From Undaria pinnatifida (lineage: Eukaryota; Sar; Phaeophyceae; Laminariales; Alariaceae): a stretch of DNA of 64,000 bases. The position numbers and the translations under genes were made by a program. Position 1 is the stretch's first letter; each line of letters opens with the position of its first letter. Where the stretch lies: NCBI GenBank assembly GCA_012845835.1, contig JABAKD010000030.1:14959210-15023209 (forward strand). Direction: 5' to 3'. Below the pieces are notes generated by a model. That model was not told the origin of the DNA and searched no databases. It saw only the letters and a program-made list of their open reading frames with translations. This document shows positions 19,655 through 31,489 of the stretch, piece after piece.

Positions 19655-20150
19655 AAATATTTCAAGGACGTCAGCCGTGAGTTCGACGAATTTCGGGTCA
19701 ATACTCATCTTTGCAAGCTGCGTTGTTGGTACTTGTAATAGACTATATTATATGGGTGAGATTTTTCGTAAGGGGAGGGGTCATATTGTTCGGTTAAAAA
19801 AACAAACACATATATTATTTTATTATAAAAATTAAAATACACTCCAGCTGTGAGATCGAAGATTTCGTCGAAACTCATCTTTGCAAGCTGTGTGTGATAC
19901 TCCGATCGCGCGCATTACGAGTTGTGTGTCCTCATTAAGGATATAGGTCGGCGACTCCCCTTACAGCTACAGTGTAGCTATCAGGGTCAACAGGATGATT
20001 TTAGTCAGTCTGTGCGCGGAAACTATAAAACCCGTTTCTGAGGGGGACAAAATCTGACAGCTGTGAAGGCAAAGGGGGGGCCTGGTTTTGATCAAAAGCG
20101 AGCGGGTTTGGAGGGGGGCGGGGGGGGGGGGGGGGGGGGAAAGGGGCAAT
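19655..20150 (-). repeat. Unit form A and form B in series, then family R
   Basis: A reverse form A unit (19655-19752) and a ~90-bp spacer (GGGTGAGATTTTTCG, AGGGGTCATATTGTTCGG) are followed by a form B unit (19830-19900). A family R segment then runs to its poly-G tracts (20118-20140). The arrangement shows that the short units belong to a longer tandem structure. Confidence 0.65.
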
Positions 20151-20159
20151 TTGTGCATG

Positions 20160-20585
20160 TAAGCTATAAATCCTTTCGAGGGGATAAATCTGACGGTTTT
20201 GGCACCAGTATATTATTGGGGGCGGGGGGGGGGGGGGGGGGGGGGGGGGCAGCTCGATATGTGCCCGGAAACTATACATTATTTCGATGGGATAAATGTG
20301 TATATATAAATACGAGTCTGATGCATTTCCTTCCACAGCTAGCTGTCAGATTTTGTCCCCCTCAGAAACGGGTTTTATAGTTTCCGCGCAGAGACTGCCT
20401 AACATCACGCTCTTGACCCTGATAGCTACACTATAGTTGCAAGGGGAGTCGCCGACCTATATCCTTAATGAGGACACACAACCCGTAATACGCGCGATCG
20501 GAGTATCACACACAGCTCGCAAAGATGAGTTTCGACAAAATATTCGATCTCACAGCTGGATGGAGTGTATTTTTTTTCAAATAGT
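20160..20585 (-). repeat. Family R copy in inverted orientation
   Basis: A poly-G tract at 20221-20249 separates a plus-orientation fragment from an inverted one. From 20310 the sequence runs the opposite way: GAAATG-type end, GGTTTTATAGTTTCCGCG, CGCCGACCTATATCCTTAAT, and CACAGCTCGCAAAGATGAG of unit form B. The two arms could form a large foldback with 19815-20110. Confidence 0.65.
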
Positions 20586-20934
20586 ATATACGAGTATATA
20601 AATAATTTATAAAAAACATTTCAAGGACGTCAGCCGTGAGCCAAAAGGTATCATAATATTGTATTTCTCCTTCGTATGCGTATTGTTTTAGTATCCGCTT
20701 CCTGGGCCCATGTCCATACCGCCTTGCCTGGCACCAGTATGCCCCTATGATGTACTACTAATATCTGGTATATGCTACATACACTACTACTGCTGTCATG
20801 GTATCCCGACTACAACAGGCGCATGTAGTAACAGCAGCAGGTAGGGCTTGCCGCTCACCTTCTGCCTTAGTTAATTGCCTGTTGTATATTATTAGTAGCC
20901 GAAACAGCTGAAGACGGTCGCACGCTCTCTGGTG

Positions 20935-21045
20935 TGTTGTTGGTGGTGTTGGTGTTGGTGTTGGTGTTGGTATTGGTGTTGGTGTTGGTGTTGTTGTTGC
21001 TCTCACATTAGTGGTGTTGGTGTTGGTGTTGGTGTTGTTGCTCTC
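20935..21045 (+). repeat. (GGTGTT)n tract with two retroposon ends
   Basis: A GGTGTTGGTGTT microsatellite is interrupted by GTTGTTGTTGCTCTCACATT and a second ...GTTGTTGCTCTCACATTAG. Both are the (AAC)n-tailed end in minus orientation. Confidence 0.6.
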
Positions 21046-21051
21046 ACATTA

Positions 21052-21560
21052 GTGTTAAGATACGGGCTCGAAAGGCCACAGGTGTGGTAATTATCCGAAT
21101 CTGCGAATCTGAGATCATTTGGATGGGTTTCGTATGATAAGATTGGCCTTTTATATTCGGGAAAGTTAGGAAATAGATCGGAGGCACGTGCCTCCGATTC
21201 CAGAAGCTATCCGGGGCTCTGGTGGAATCGAATAAAGCTACGTCTCTACGAAGGAAAAGAAAGTGAGTACTCTCCGAGGACCTGCTCAATTGGCAGACCT
21301 GCAGGGGGCACTCTGTGTCCCCACCTATAACCTTACAAATGGTCGAACTTGAAAAATACTCTCCCCGGCAGAGATGTCGGTTGACAAACTTTTGACCCCT
21401 CGACGGGCTGTCAAGGGCAAAACATCTTGACAGACGGCCTTGACAGTCCCACACCATGGGATGATTCAATAACATCCCCGTTTTGCCAAAAACGCCTGAC
21501 AATTTACCCGAAACCGGCGGATATTTTCTTTCTACAGGCTTTCTCGCGCTTGTGTGAGCG
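21052..21560 (+). mobile_element. Family L1 LTR (21052-21337) with partial internal region
   Basis: The LTR starts TGTTAAGATACGGGCTCG and ends AACCTTACA at 21337, and carries the CGGAGGCACGTGCCTCCG palindrome. The following AATGG and CGAACTTGAAAAATACTC match the leader of the TRIM at 18436. The CGTCGTCGACAG part of the primer-binding site is deleted here. The internal sequence decays by ~21560. Confidence 0.7.
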
Positions 21561-21840
21561 TGTTGTGTCCGGGAACGATGATGCAGCTGGCCCATAGACC
21601 TCGAGTACGCAGCGTGCACGCGGATAGAGCGGGTTGGGGGTCGGGGGAAGTACGAGAATCGTGCTCTTGTGCTCTCGCGCGAGTAAAAAAATACCTGAAG
21701 AACGACATGTTTGTGGATCGAAGATCGAACTACCACAGTCAGTAAGTACTATCGTGCGTTTTTAGGCGGGAAAGCGTAGTATTTCCCTGACGAATTTCGA
21801 TTTCACTTGGTTTTTCGGATCTTCCTAGGGCTCCAGCACC

Positions 21841-21900
21841 TTTGTGTGACCACGGACTCTAGATGTTTGACAAGAGTTAATGTGAGAAAACAACAACAAC
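21841..21900 (+). mobile_element. (AAC)n-tailed retroposon 3' end
   Basis: It reads TGTGACCACGGACTCTAG, then GAGTTAATGTGAGAAAAC and AACAACAACA. The 3' end matches 18925 and 59200 (there inverted). Only ~60 bp remain. Confidence 0.5.
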
Positions 21901-22499
21901 ATTTACTGCTGTGAAAAAGCGGAAGGGGGCACCATGTATGTGGTCAGCAAATGAATCTCGTTGAGCAGCTCAATTATTGACAAACTATAATCTGTTTTGT
22001 ACTGGGTGATATTTTTTACTTGTATTCAGCTTCTCGGCAATCGCAACGTCGATGATCAGCAGCATATGGGTGTTCATCCATGCCTCGGGACAAGAATGGT
22101 TTGACACGTAAAGACCCACACTTGAGGCTTGATGGTTCAACATTCGACGCATACACATCTAGACTAGACGCTAGGCACGAGATCTTAATGTTTTCAGGCG
22201 ACGCAGAAATTTGATTGCTCAACAATCAACTACAGCAGTATCTGGTACGAGATGAACTGCGCCAAAGCCGTCACCTCCTTTCTCTAAGAATTGCACGTGA
22301 AGAATTGTAATAACCCTTGCTCATGTTAAAATCAGTTGCATACGATATGTGTTGAGTTTATAGGGGTTTCCAAAGAGATATGGAGGCGTTATCCTACCCG
22401 GGGGTAGGGGACACTTTGTCATGACAGCCCGAAACCCCTCGGCAGACAGTTTCGACACCTCGACCACTCGGCATCTCGCTGACAACCGACATATTTGCT

Positions 22500-22685
22500 C
22501 CCCGGTTTACCCAGGAAATGAAACGGCTTGGATAATTGACAGGTCCGCCCGTATATCCGGCCGACCTGCTATCCCGCCGTTTCAGGGGGGGGGAGTGTTG
22601 TAAGGCTTAGTTTGGGTAAGCTGTTGGTTAACCTTTTGCAAGTGATCAATCGGACTATTACCCCACTATTAATAAGTCCTTAACA
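22500..22685 (+). mobile_element. TRIM family, 3' half (interior, purine tract, 3' LTR)
   Basis: The interior GAAACGGCTTGGATAATTG, GACAGGTCCGCCCGTATATC and GCCGTTTCAGGGGGGGGGAG lead into the LTR TGTTGTAAGGCTTAGTTTGG ... CCTTAACA (22596-22685). It is homologous to the TRIM at 18436 in the opposite orientation. The 5' LTR is not found. Near its 3' end this LTR has ACTATTAATAAG where the other copies read ACTAATACC. Confidence 0.75.
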
Positions 22686-23189
22686 TTAGCTCGCATTACC
22701 AAGTTCGTGGTCACAGGACACGCTCCAGTCACTCTGGAGTGGAAGAATATATGGATTGATGATCCAATCATTGGCATGTTTCAGTACTCAGTATGCACCT
22801 GACCGGTTCTCATTAGTTTGTGGTCATATCTCCGCTGAGTCTCCACTGTGACACAAAATAGTAAAACCGCTGAAGAACACTATCATACATAGGATAATAG
22901 CATGCATTCCCCTTTTCATCACCGCCCGGCACTCTTCTGTCTTCTGAGTCAAAAGTTATTACCCAGAAAATCGCCACAGAGATGTATGGTAACGGCGTTG
23001 GTCATGTTTCCATCTGTTCGCGGTTGGCTGTGCGCGGACTACGCAGAGTAGCGTGAGCTACCTCTCTCTGGTGTGTCGGCGAAACAGTTTCTGCTGCAAT
23101 CATAAATATATATATATATGAGATCATTCTTTTTTTCACGGATTCGGTCAGGACTTTTTTTTGGTCTCGGCTTTAGCATGCGATTCGCG

Positions 23190-24660
23190 GAACTGGAATT
23201 CTCGGTCAAATAGCTTCGTTCGAGCGCCGGCTTCGGGGGGCGGCTCAAACGCCCCTCGCCCTGCCGTGTCCGTCCCGCAACTCGACGTGAACGCGGGCGG
23301 ATGCCGACCGAGACAAGCGAGAAGTTGCAAAAACATCGCATGTCGAGGAGGAATTCCAGATATTTTGGTTGTATCTTCACCTCTGCAGCGCCTGGATGAT
23401 TTACAAAATTGGCATCATTTCCAAACGGTAGGTAGTTGCCATTGTAAAGCCATTTTTTATACAGTCGGATTCCGCTAGTCGAAAACGGCCCTTTTCGACT
23501 GGAATCTTCTGGTCCTTCCTCTTATCGTCAGTCGAGTCGATTTTATAGTCTTTGTGCTCTTCCTAGAGGCGGTTGGTGTGAGGGAGTACTGCTGTACGGC
23601 AGTCGAAATCGGTTGGCAGCTCTGTGCTTCGCGCTTTCTCCGCGAGCAACGGCTCGACGAACCCTCGTCCCAGCGAGTTGGTGGCTTTGGACTTAGCCGA
23701 AAGCCGCCAAAGCTACGTTCGTGGAATTGCACTCAGCTGAGAGCCGCCAAAGCTACAGCAGGCGCACCCGTTGTTGGCAGCATGGGATCGATACCGCGCG
23801 CTGCTGCCGTCGTGTGATACACGCTGCTGGCGAGCGGAACTAGGAATGCGCCACGCTGACTTGCTGCGAGAAGCAACAGCAGTGATAGCCACGCCAGCGT
23901 CAGCGCCTTGTTTGATACTGCAGTGCGGTACCTGGTATGGGTGTGTGGCCGTGTGGCAGTGTGGGTGTGTGTTTGGTGGTGGGATGAACGATACGATCGG
24001 TTCAAAAAACACGTGTAACACTTTTTCGACTGTGATTTTCGACTGGAGGATCCAGTCGAAAAACTCAACTTTTTTTACTGGATCCGCCAGTCGGAAATCT
24101 CAGTCGAAAAGAGTTGAGTCGAAAAAGCCCTTTTTCGACTGTGTAAGAACGCTCGATTTGGGCTTCAGTCAAAAAAGGCCGTTTTCGACTGACATATCCG
24201 ACTGTATAAGAAATGGCCTAATGTTTTGAATTTTGCCGTGGCGTATTCTCGAGCGTTTTTTTTGCTTGACGTCTGCAGGGCTTGAGCGTTTGTTTGTTTT
24301 GCTTGACGTCTGCAGGGCTTGAACGAACGAAACACGTAAAGTCTTCGGGGGTGGTTCCAACGCGCAAAAGTCTTCGTGGGGCGGCTCCAACGCCCCTCGC
24401 CCTTCCTTATCCGTTGGGCACCTCGACGTGAACGCGGATGGATGCCGAGCGAGACAAGGGAGAAGTTGCAAAAATATTGTATTTTGAAGAGGTAATCTTG
24501 CGACTTCGGTTGTATCTTGACGTCTTCAGCGTCTGGATATATTTCCAAAATTGGCATCATTTCCAAACGGTAGTTAGTTGCTAAAGTTTTGAATTTTGCG
24601 GTGGTATTATCTCGAGCGCTTGTTTTGCTGGACGTCTGCAGGGCTTGAGCGCGTGTTATA
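23190..24660. repeat. Tandem duplication (~370-bp units) interrupted by the PIF-like element
   Basis: Both 23200-23444 and 24360-24585 contain GGGGCGGCTC.AACGCCCCTC, CTCGACGTGAACGCGG, GAGAAGTTGCAAAAA and TTGGCATCATTTCCAAACGG. GTTTTGAATTTTGC.GTGG and GACGTCTGCAGGGCTTGAGC also repeat, at 24222 and 24586. The transposon sits at one unit junction, while the equivalent junction at 24575-24590 is empty. Confidence 0.7.
23448..24218 (-). mobile_element. PIF/Harbinger-like element, copy 2 (TAA TSD)
   Basis: 771 bp, inverted relative to 5335-6114 and alike along its length. The ends are AGCCATTTTTTATACAGTCG and the complement of GGCCATTTCTTATACAGTCG. TAA flanks it at 23445-23447 and 24219-24221. The paralogous empty junction near 24578 (GTTGCTAAAGTTTTG) has a single TAA, supporting a 3-bp duplication on insertion. 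It carries the same signal-peptide-like frame as copy 1. Confidence 0.85.
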
Positions 24661-24675
24661 ATACCAGTTACACTG

Positions 24676-24852
24676 ATCGTCGAATTTCCATTCGAGTGTT
24701 GCTAACCCACGCTCTCGCGCTATCCGCAAGTCAAACAGTGCATAACAAAGCGAAAAATTGTACGGGTACGCACTCGGGGGGATTCGAACTCGCGAAGCTG
24801 ATCTATACCTGTACCAGGCTCGAGGATATAACCTGATACGCCACCGGGGCAG
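24676..24852 (-). mobile_element. SINE family A, 3'-incomplete copy
   Basis: Only the head and first half of the body are present (GCCCCGGTGGCGTATCAGG; TTCGAATCCCCCCGAG; TTGCGGATAGCGCGAG). A 6-bp insertion (TACCTGTACC instead of TACC) lies near 24812. Immediately outside is a second head-like GGTCGCCCAGGTGGTCTGG. Confidence 0.7.
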
Positions 24853-24869
24853 TGAGTGATATAGAGCCG

Positions 24870-25755
24870 GTCGCCCAGGTGGTCTGGTGGGGTTACACTC
24901 GAATGCTACGGCTGCTATTGATGCTAGCGTTGGTCCTTGAGTTAAATAACCACCGTTGTGAGCTTTGTTGGTTTTGTTTATTTGCAGAAAAAAAATGGGA
25001 AAAAAATGGATAAACTAACTGTTGAAATCGCCTATTAATAGCAGTGTGAGTAGGTACAAATCGACGCGAATCGACGCGGGAAGTAAATGCTGGATTATTC
25101 TCGCGATAAAAATTAGGGCAGGTACCGTAGTGGGGAGGGGGGAGGGGAGCCCGCTAGATGACCCCGGATCAAAGGTATACTACTGGGAGGGCGAGAGTAA
25201 TGCGAGAATCGCACTAAGTGGGATGGGAAAAAGAAGAGAAGTGAAGTGTATTGCTGCTGCTGGAATAACACGATACCCAAGCAAGTTGCATCGATCGACT
25301 CGATCTGGACTGACTGCTGTTGTATTATGCAATTGGTCCATGTACAACTTTTCTAATCACACGCAGCGGACATGGTCAGTCACCTTACTGGCCCCGGATG
25401 CTTGATTGAGTAACTATCATAAGAAACGCACTCGACACGTTTCGTCGCCAGACTAAAGGGTCAGTCGGCGTGTGCTCGGATTTATCTGATCGAAATCTGG
25501 TGAATACAGCTCGGAATCGGATTCACTTCAAAAACGGTAGCTGGTAGCTAATATTAATTGTAGTACATTGTTATGATTGTTAGTCTATATCGAACTCTTG
25601 GCATTACCTTGCATACTGTACTGCAGAATATGATTGTGTGTGGTGACTTTTTTTACTCTACCAAGTATTGAATCGAACAATTCGAAGTGCTGCCCTGCCC
25701 TACCCGAAGCATGGGTGCCGGCGTACGCCGGCATCCATGCGGAGCCCTTGTCGCC
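24870..25755. other. No gene or known element seen
   Basis: The plus frame at 25022-25405 shows no homology I recognise. Words such as CCTATTAATAGCAG (25030) and GACTGCTGTT (25309) occur. Treated as non-coding. Confidence 0.35.
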
Positions 25756-25759
25756 TATA

Positions 25760-26069
25760 CTTTTTTTCTTCTTTTCTCTTCTCACACTTTTACTTTCCAG
25801 CTTCTGGACAAGCCGTGGTCACAGGTGTCGTCCCTTCTTCCCCCCGGTTCTTGCCTTCAATTTTTATCGCGCATAGGGTTCAGCAATCCCACTGCTCGTC
25901 GATTTTTAATCGAGTGTTGCTAACTCACGCTCTCGCGCTTCAGCAAGTCAATTTGTCCACAAGAAAAAGTCCCAACGAATTTATACGAGTATGCACTCGG
26001 CGGGGCTCGAACTCACGGAACTGACCTATACCAGACTCGAGGATAACCTGCTACGCCACTGGGGCGACC
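25760..26069 (-). mobile_element. tRNA-derived SINE (family A), full length
   Basis: Minus strand: head GGTCGCCCCAGTGGCGTAGC, B-box-like GAGTTCGAGCCCCGCCGAG, body, and 3' end TCCAGAAGCTGGAAAGTAA with a degenerate A-rich tail (25760-25782). Confidence 0.9.
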
Positions 26070-26579
26070 GGCATATCTAGTAGTGCCAGATGCAAGCGCT
26101 CGTTCGTTGGTGACATGGCTAAGTATTGAAGGTTCGAGACCAGCTATAATATATTCTGTACCAGATATACAGCGGCGGTAGTTCTTGACTTTTGCCTGCG
26201 ACCCGCTGTAGAGTTACATTTCCCGTGTTTAGTTCTCCTGCACGACCGCTGGTGGCGATGATTATGATGACCATAATGATGTTTTCTTGTTGGTTTCATG
26301 ACCAATACCACGCCAACCCTAGGCAAGATTCACATCACGACTATGAACGGGGACATTAAAGAACCATCCTCGGGTTTCAGGCCTTGCGTTTTGCGTAGTT
26401 TTCCCGCTGCGTCCATCCTTTGTAGTAGCACACTGCTGAATGAAGCCATCACAGCTTTCCCACACACCAGAGAGCCCCGCAATTGAGCGCTGCGACACCG
26501 CGTAGCTCCTCGTGCGCACCTCGTTTACATACACAACGCCATGGACCTGTCCAGTCGGGCGCTGCCGCCCTCACAGGGC

Positions 26580-26645
26580 CAACTACTAACCCTAACCCTA
26601 TTGCTAACCATAATTCTAACTATATCCCTAGCCCTAACCCCAACC
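26580..26645 (+). repeat. Interstitial telomere-like tract
   Basis: Degenerate CTAACCCTAACCCTA with decayed copies (GCTAACCATAATTCTAAC, CCCTAGCCCTAACCCC). It is longer and more diverged than the tract at 2200. Confidence 0.55.
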
Positions 26646-26990
26646 AGAAATGCTCGAGGGCTGAAACCCGGGGATGGCTCATAAAGTGTTCCCGTACGAA
26701 GTCGTTATTTCTGTTTCGCAAAAAACTAATCGGAACTATTATTGTCACCCTACCATAAACCTATCCCACCCCTCGACCCGAAATGCAGGGCCTGAAGCCC
26801 GGGGACGGCTCATAAGATGTCCCCGTGGTCGCGGTTTACAGCTCGCTTAAGTAAGCAGTCGTGATCGTCTTTTCCCCCTTTTTGTCTTCCTGTGTTAATT
26901 GTGCTGGCAGGTATACACGGCAACACGTGTAGCGGATCGTCTACATACTTCGAAGAACATCGTATAGTATTTTGGTACTCTTGCGGCAAA

Positions 26991-29432
26991 ATGGATGCAG
27001 CCAACGTGAAGACCTTCAAGCTGGATGCCAGCGGCGGGGGCTGCAGCGGCATGTTTTGGAGGTAAATGTTGAATGAGACAGTATAAGCTGTCTCGCTAGG
27101 AACTCGCGCAGTAGGGTGTTTGTAGCTGTAGCTGTGTGCGTTGATGGATCCCTGTCGGTCGGTCGGTCGGTCGGTCGCTTGAGCCGCCTCGAAAGGAGTC
27201 CTTATTAATTGGTGCCGTGTAACTTAGAAACTCGCGTGTACAGTACAGTACAGTACACCATCGCCATAGTATGGGTCCCCTCAATAAGGCGGTGGTGGGG
27301 TGTGCGAGAGCAGTATAACCGCCCTAAAGGGGGAAGCCGCCTCATCCATACCAGCTCATGAGTGCGATTCAGCAGCCGCGTCAAGCGATTTTGACCGCCT
27401 TATATCAGGACACCGCCTTACTCAGACCGCCTTATCGAGGGACCCCCACTACTGGATGAAGCTTTTAGGAAGATCGCACGGCAGTAGTACAAGGATCACC
27501 ACGCCGCACGCCTGTCGCACAGCTCTTGTTATGCATGGTAGCTCGGACACAGGCACATCCTCTACCCCAGCTTCTCCGGTTTCTCGGTGTGGTCGGTACC
27601 GCTGTAATCAAAGCGGGCCACGATCTGGACGAAGCACTCTTTGGGGCATTTTTAATTTCTGTGGGACAAGGCTCCTTAACCCCTTCAGAGCCTCCAAACC
27701 CCTCCCTATACTAACTTCAAGTAATCGGAGCACTTTTGGGGCCTTTTTGTTTTGTGGGACGGGGCTCCTCTACCCCTTTAGAGCCCCTCCCTATACTAAC
27801 TTCGGGTAATTTTGTAAGTGAAACGGGTCTCCAGTTGTAAAGGGAGAAAAAAATCACGACGAAAATTAACGATTAAGGCATCGGCCACTTACTGCTGGCT
27901 GGCGATGATGACGATAATGAAATTGGCGTCCGAACGACAACAAAGCGAAGACTCTCGCACGGAACACGGGCGCAACATGATCTTACTGCTGCCGTGCTGG
28001 TGCGCGCTCCCGCTACGATAGGTAAACCGTTGAAAATGACGCAATCAATCGTCGTTTCTGTGGTCGCTATATATATCTTCAGTGAGGCCACAAACCCAGT
28101 AATACGCGCGATCGGAGTATCACACACGGCGTGCAAAGATGATGAGTTCCGACGAAACCTTCGATCTCACGGCTGGAGGAGTGCATTTTTATGCTATACA
28201 CCGGCACCCAAAAAAGAGTTCGACCCGAAATCGCCGGGATGTCGTTCTTGTTGTGCAATATGAAATTTGGAAATATTTTTTTATACCTACAGCAGTACCA
28301 TGGTTTTTTTTGGTTGTTTAGTTGTTGCACTTTCAGTTTGCTCAAAAGTAAGTTTTTTGGTCTTGGAAGGCAAGGCAATAGACAATAGACAATAGACAAT
28401 AGGCAATGGTCAATAGGCAATAGACAATAGGCAACAGGCGATATGCAACACAGATTGCCCCACAGGTCAGGAGCCTTAGGATAACATCGCTGCACCTCCA
28501 CCATATTAATACCATACAGTACCATATTAACGCTATATTGATAACATATTAATATCATATTCATACCTTATTCATACCATATTCATACCATATTCATACC
28601 ATATCAATACCATACTAATACCATTTCAATAGCAATTTAACACTATATTCATAACATCTTCATATCATATTAATACCATATTAATACCATATTAATACCG
28701 TATTAATCCCATATTAATAGCATGTATGGGCCAATCGTCGGGGAGGGGGTTTCGGCGGAAGCTTTTTCTCCAAAGTCTCTGAGGGGTCGCGAAGGCAAAC
28801 GACCTTTTACTTGTATTAATGAATCACATTACGAAAATTGAATTGAAAGCATGGTGGCCTTTTTTTGCTCCCCCTCTATCTACAACAGAGCGGCAGAACA
28901 GAGTACGACTTTTGAAGGTATCGGGTTTGTATGCGCTGCAAAAGCACCAGGATGAGTTGTGCCCGTTCCATGCTGTGGTTTCGTGCTATTACAGAGCAAA
29001 TCCCACATATTATGACCCGAAGAAACAACAGTACAAAATCAGGCGTGTAACAGAAAACGTTCGTTATTTTGGCTGTGTGTTTATTGATCTCTGTGCTTAT
29101 TGGCGTGTGTGTATGCGCGTGTGTGCATGGACGTATGTATGTGCTACGCCGTTTTTGAGCAGGACGAAGCCGGAGATGAGCGCTAGCACCTCTAGCTCCG
29201 ACTGGCCCCGCAACGGAGCCATTCTCAAGGGCTGGTAAGTGCTGATGGTGGAAACAGAAGTGGTGACCGTCTAAACTCGCTTGTTTTCTGAAAACAGGCG
29301 TTGGAAATATTTCAAGCGTGTCATATCTGCCTGTATTCGGCACCTCGATTCTGCGTCGGGCGTGTTGTGTATTGTATTGTTGGCTCTTATCGCGCCGTGT
29401 GTGCTCATCAAGTTTGCTCGATTTCTTGTTTG
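26991..29432 (+). CDS. SH3-like 'CSGMFWR...DWPRNGAILKG' protein gene, 5' exons
   Basis: Exon 1 (26991-27061) starts at ATG and encodes MDAANVKTFKLDASGGGC, SGMFW and the first two bases of Arg, at donor AG|GTAAAT. Exon 2 (29163-29234) follows TTTTTGAGCAG, completes the Arg and encodes TKPEMSASTSSSDWPRNG, AILKG, then a split Trp at donor GTAAGT. Exon 3 starts at 29298 after GAAAACAG and encodes RWKYFKRVISACIRHLD, then a hydrophobic stretch and a TGA at 29430-29432 if read through. Phases agree at both joins (2 then 2). CSGM(F/W)WR followed by DWPRNGA.L.G is, from memory, a pattern of algal and diatom SH3-like proteins of unknown function. The 2.1-kb first intron holds two MITE types and a minisatellite. 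Whether exon 3 ends at 29432 or splices on to 41065 is open. Confidence 0.6.
27270..27448 (-). mobile_element. GGGTCCCC-ended MITE with ~20-bp inverted ends
   Basis: The left end GGGTCCCCTCAATAAGGCGG and right end ACCGCCTTATCGAGGGACCC are inverted repeats around a ~179-bp element. The interior contains the complement of GCGGTCAAAATCGCTTGAC and of ATCGCACTCATGAGC, as in the copies at 2732 and 15734. It lies within intron 1 of the 26991 gene. Confidence 0.75.
27673..27845 (+). mobile_element. Two ~90-bp miniature elements in series
   Basis: The first, truncated, is CTTAACCCCTTCAGAGCC with CCCTCCCTATACTAACTTC. The second is CTACCCCTTTAGAGCCCC with CCCTATACTAACTTCGGG and ends TCCAGTTGTAAAGGGAG. 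Same family as 912. Confidence 0.6.
28105..28200 (+). repeat. Dispersed ~70-bp unit, form B
   Basis: It contains ATACGCGCGATCGGAGTATC, then GTGCAAAGATGATGAGTTCC and CTTCGATCTCACGGCTGG. Here the core reads ATGATGA because GATG is duplicated. Confidence 0.65.
28375..28445 (+). repeat. (CAATAGA)n short tandem repeat
   Basis: CAATAGACAATAGACAATAG with variants, about eight units. Confidence 0.8.
28500..28720 (+). repeat. (CATATTAATAC)n minisatellite
   Basis: About 18 imperfect copies of an 11-bp CATATTMATAC unit fill the end of this intronic stretch. Confidence 0.85.
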
Positions 29433-29439
29433 AAAAACC

Positions 29440-30520
29440 GAACAAGATAGATAGAAATTTTGCGTTTTGCAGTACGGCAGTACATTCTCGGCCGCGCGAG
29501 AAACTCAGACTGGCTTTTCCGCGGGAAATTCGAAAGTCGGGAGCTGTTATTCTAACGTAAATAATATGAAAAACAACATTTCTTAACTGAGAAAACTAGC
29601 CTGGGACAGGTTTTCAAATTTACCGGTTGGATGCTTAAGAGCCACATTTTTCAAGTCAGATCAAGAATCGGATTGAGGAGTGATTGGCGACAGAGCCAGA
29701 GTGCTTATGAACCAACCTTGGATTGAGTTGGAGGAGGGGATGTCGAAAAAAAAAGGCGTTATGCCTGAAAATAGAGTTGAAAAGTGGGGGATTTGGGGAT
29801 TGTCATGATGGTTTCTTGTCAGAGGCGCGGTGCTGGAGTACCGTGTTTTAGAACCTTCACAATCGTGTCATGGTGTATATTTCTCGGTTAACTTCTCGTT
29901 TGCTGCTGTGGTACTGCCAGGTGAGCAATACGATGTTCTGAAACGTCCAACGTCTAAAAAGAAACGTTCTTTGATCCTGTTAATCATGCAACATGTTCCA
30001 TGAAACGTTCCACACCTACATGTATACAGCAGTGAGGTCTATGCTGACTACTTTTGCCCTACAATCTCTAGTTACTGAAAAACGCGTTGAAAGCGTCCAA
30101 CATCTCGGTAGCCTTTTTGCTCAACGTTCGAAGCCTTTCAACCCACCAACACTTTCATGCCTGACTGATTTATTTGGCCTGTTTACCTGTTTAACGTCCA
30201 GCACTCAATGTGTTGTACTTCGAAGTATACTACTAAATCGTTCTATCAAAGGCATAGCAAATAGTAACAGTGAGCTGTAGCAACGCGTCAAACTGTCCTC
30301 GAAGCGGTTGGCATCCATCTGGTACCTGGTATCTCGGAGGTAGTAGTTTGCCCCAGTGACTATTCATTGCTACTGTTGCAACGACATTTGTGTACGAAGA
30401 ATTCAACATAATCTCCGTAACAACCTTTATTTGCTCTATTTTCCCGTTGAAGCATGCCACACACCCAGCGTCTCGTAGACATGGTAGTATTCCCAGGTAA
30501 TGTTTTGCTCTATTAATAGC
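29440..30520. other. No gene or clear element
   Basis: A-rich and T-rich runs and scattered AACGTCC words are seen. The frame at 29993-30280 has no recognisable domain. TACCTGGTA occurs near 30321 and TATTAATAG near 30508. Confidence 0.35.
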
Positions 30521-30524
30521 AAAG

Positions 30525-30960
30525 ATGTCACGAGACGGTGCTTTGACCCCTTGACCGACGACAAATTAAAAAAAAAAAAAAAATACCTTGATTGACGGCA
30601 AACTACTACGCTTTAGTGTCGAATATGTCAGGAGATAGCACTTTAACCCCTTGACCGACGGCAAATTTAGAAGAAGAAAAAAAAGTTGACTGACGGCAAA
30701 CTACTACGCTTTAGTGTGGAATATGTCAAGAGATGGCACGGCACTTTGACCCCTTGTCCAAGGGCAAATTTCCAATAATTGACCTTGACTGACGCCAACT
30801 ACTCGGCTTTAGTGTGAAAGATGTCAGGAGACGGCATTTTGATCCCTTGATAGACGGCAATTTTCCAATAATTTACCTTGACTGACGCCAAACTACTAAG
30901 TGTTAGTGTGTAACGATCCATTTGACACCCTTGACCGCTGAACGTTTTCCCTTGACTGAC
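30525..30960 (+). repeat. ~100-bp tandem repeat, about four copies
   Basis: CTTTGACCCCTTGACCGACGGC-type and TTGACTGACGGCAAACTACTA-type segments alternate with CTTTAGTGTG.AATATGTCA and GAGA.GGCAC, at a period of ~100 bp, decaying to the right. Confidence 0.75.
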
Positions 30961-31489
30961 CGTCTCCTGACACGTTCGCTACTAACCCCTTGGGGGCCGA
31001 TTTACAAAATGAAAAAAACACGCTTTCATCATAAGAGTAGAACGAGAAAAGGGGATCTTATCAACCGCCTAAGGAAAAGCGCGTTCAGCATTATTTTACG
31101 TACTGCTGTTACAGTATGGTATCCCCTTCCCCCGTTTGCGGCGTTACGACTATAGCGAATGTCCCCTCAATTCCGGACGGGCAGGCGTGATCGTCTTCTT
31201 CCTGAAGGAGACGAGTCCGCCCCCTTCTTGTCGGTAGACATCCGGCGGACAGCCAGCAACTAACTCCAGAGATGATGTAACATCCAAACAACTTCATATC
31301 ATCATGATGCACATGGGCGTGTCCTTTGGCTATTTGGACAAACAACCTCTACCCCAGAAGCAAGCACGGGCTGCTTTGTGTGGTCCATATGCTTCAATCG
31401 TCCTTTCTATTAACTAGTTTTCCCCCCTGAAGAAGTGGTCGCTGAAATCCCGACGGGCTCCGTTCCGGCATTGGAGGGGTGCGGGGTCT

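Noticed and set aside
21044-21736. 230-residue minus-strand frame
   Set aside because: Antisense to an LTR and its leader; no gag, protease or RT motifs.
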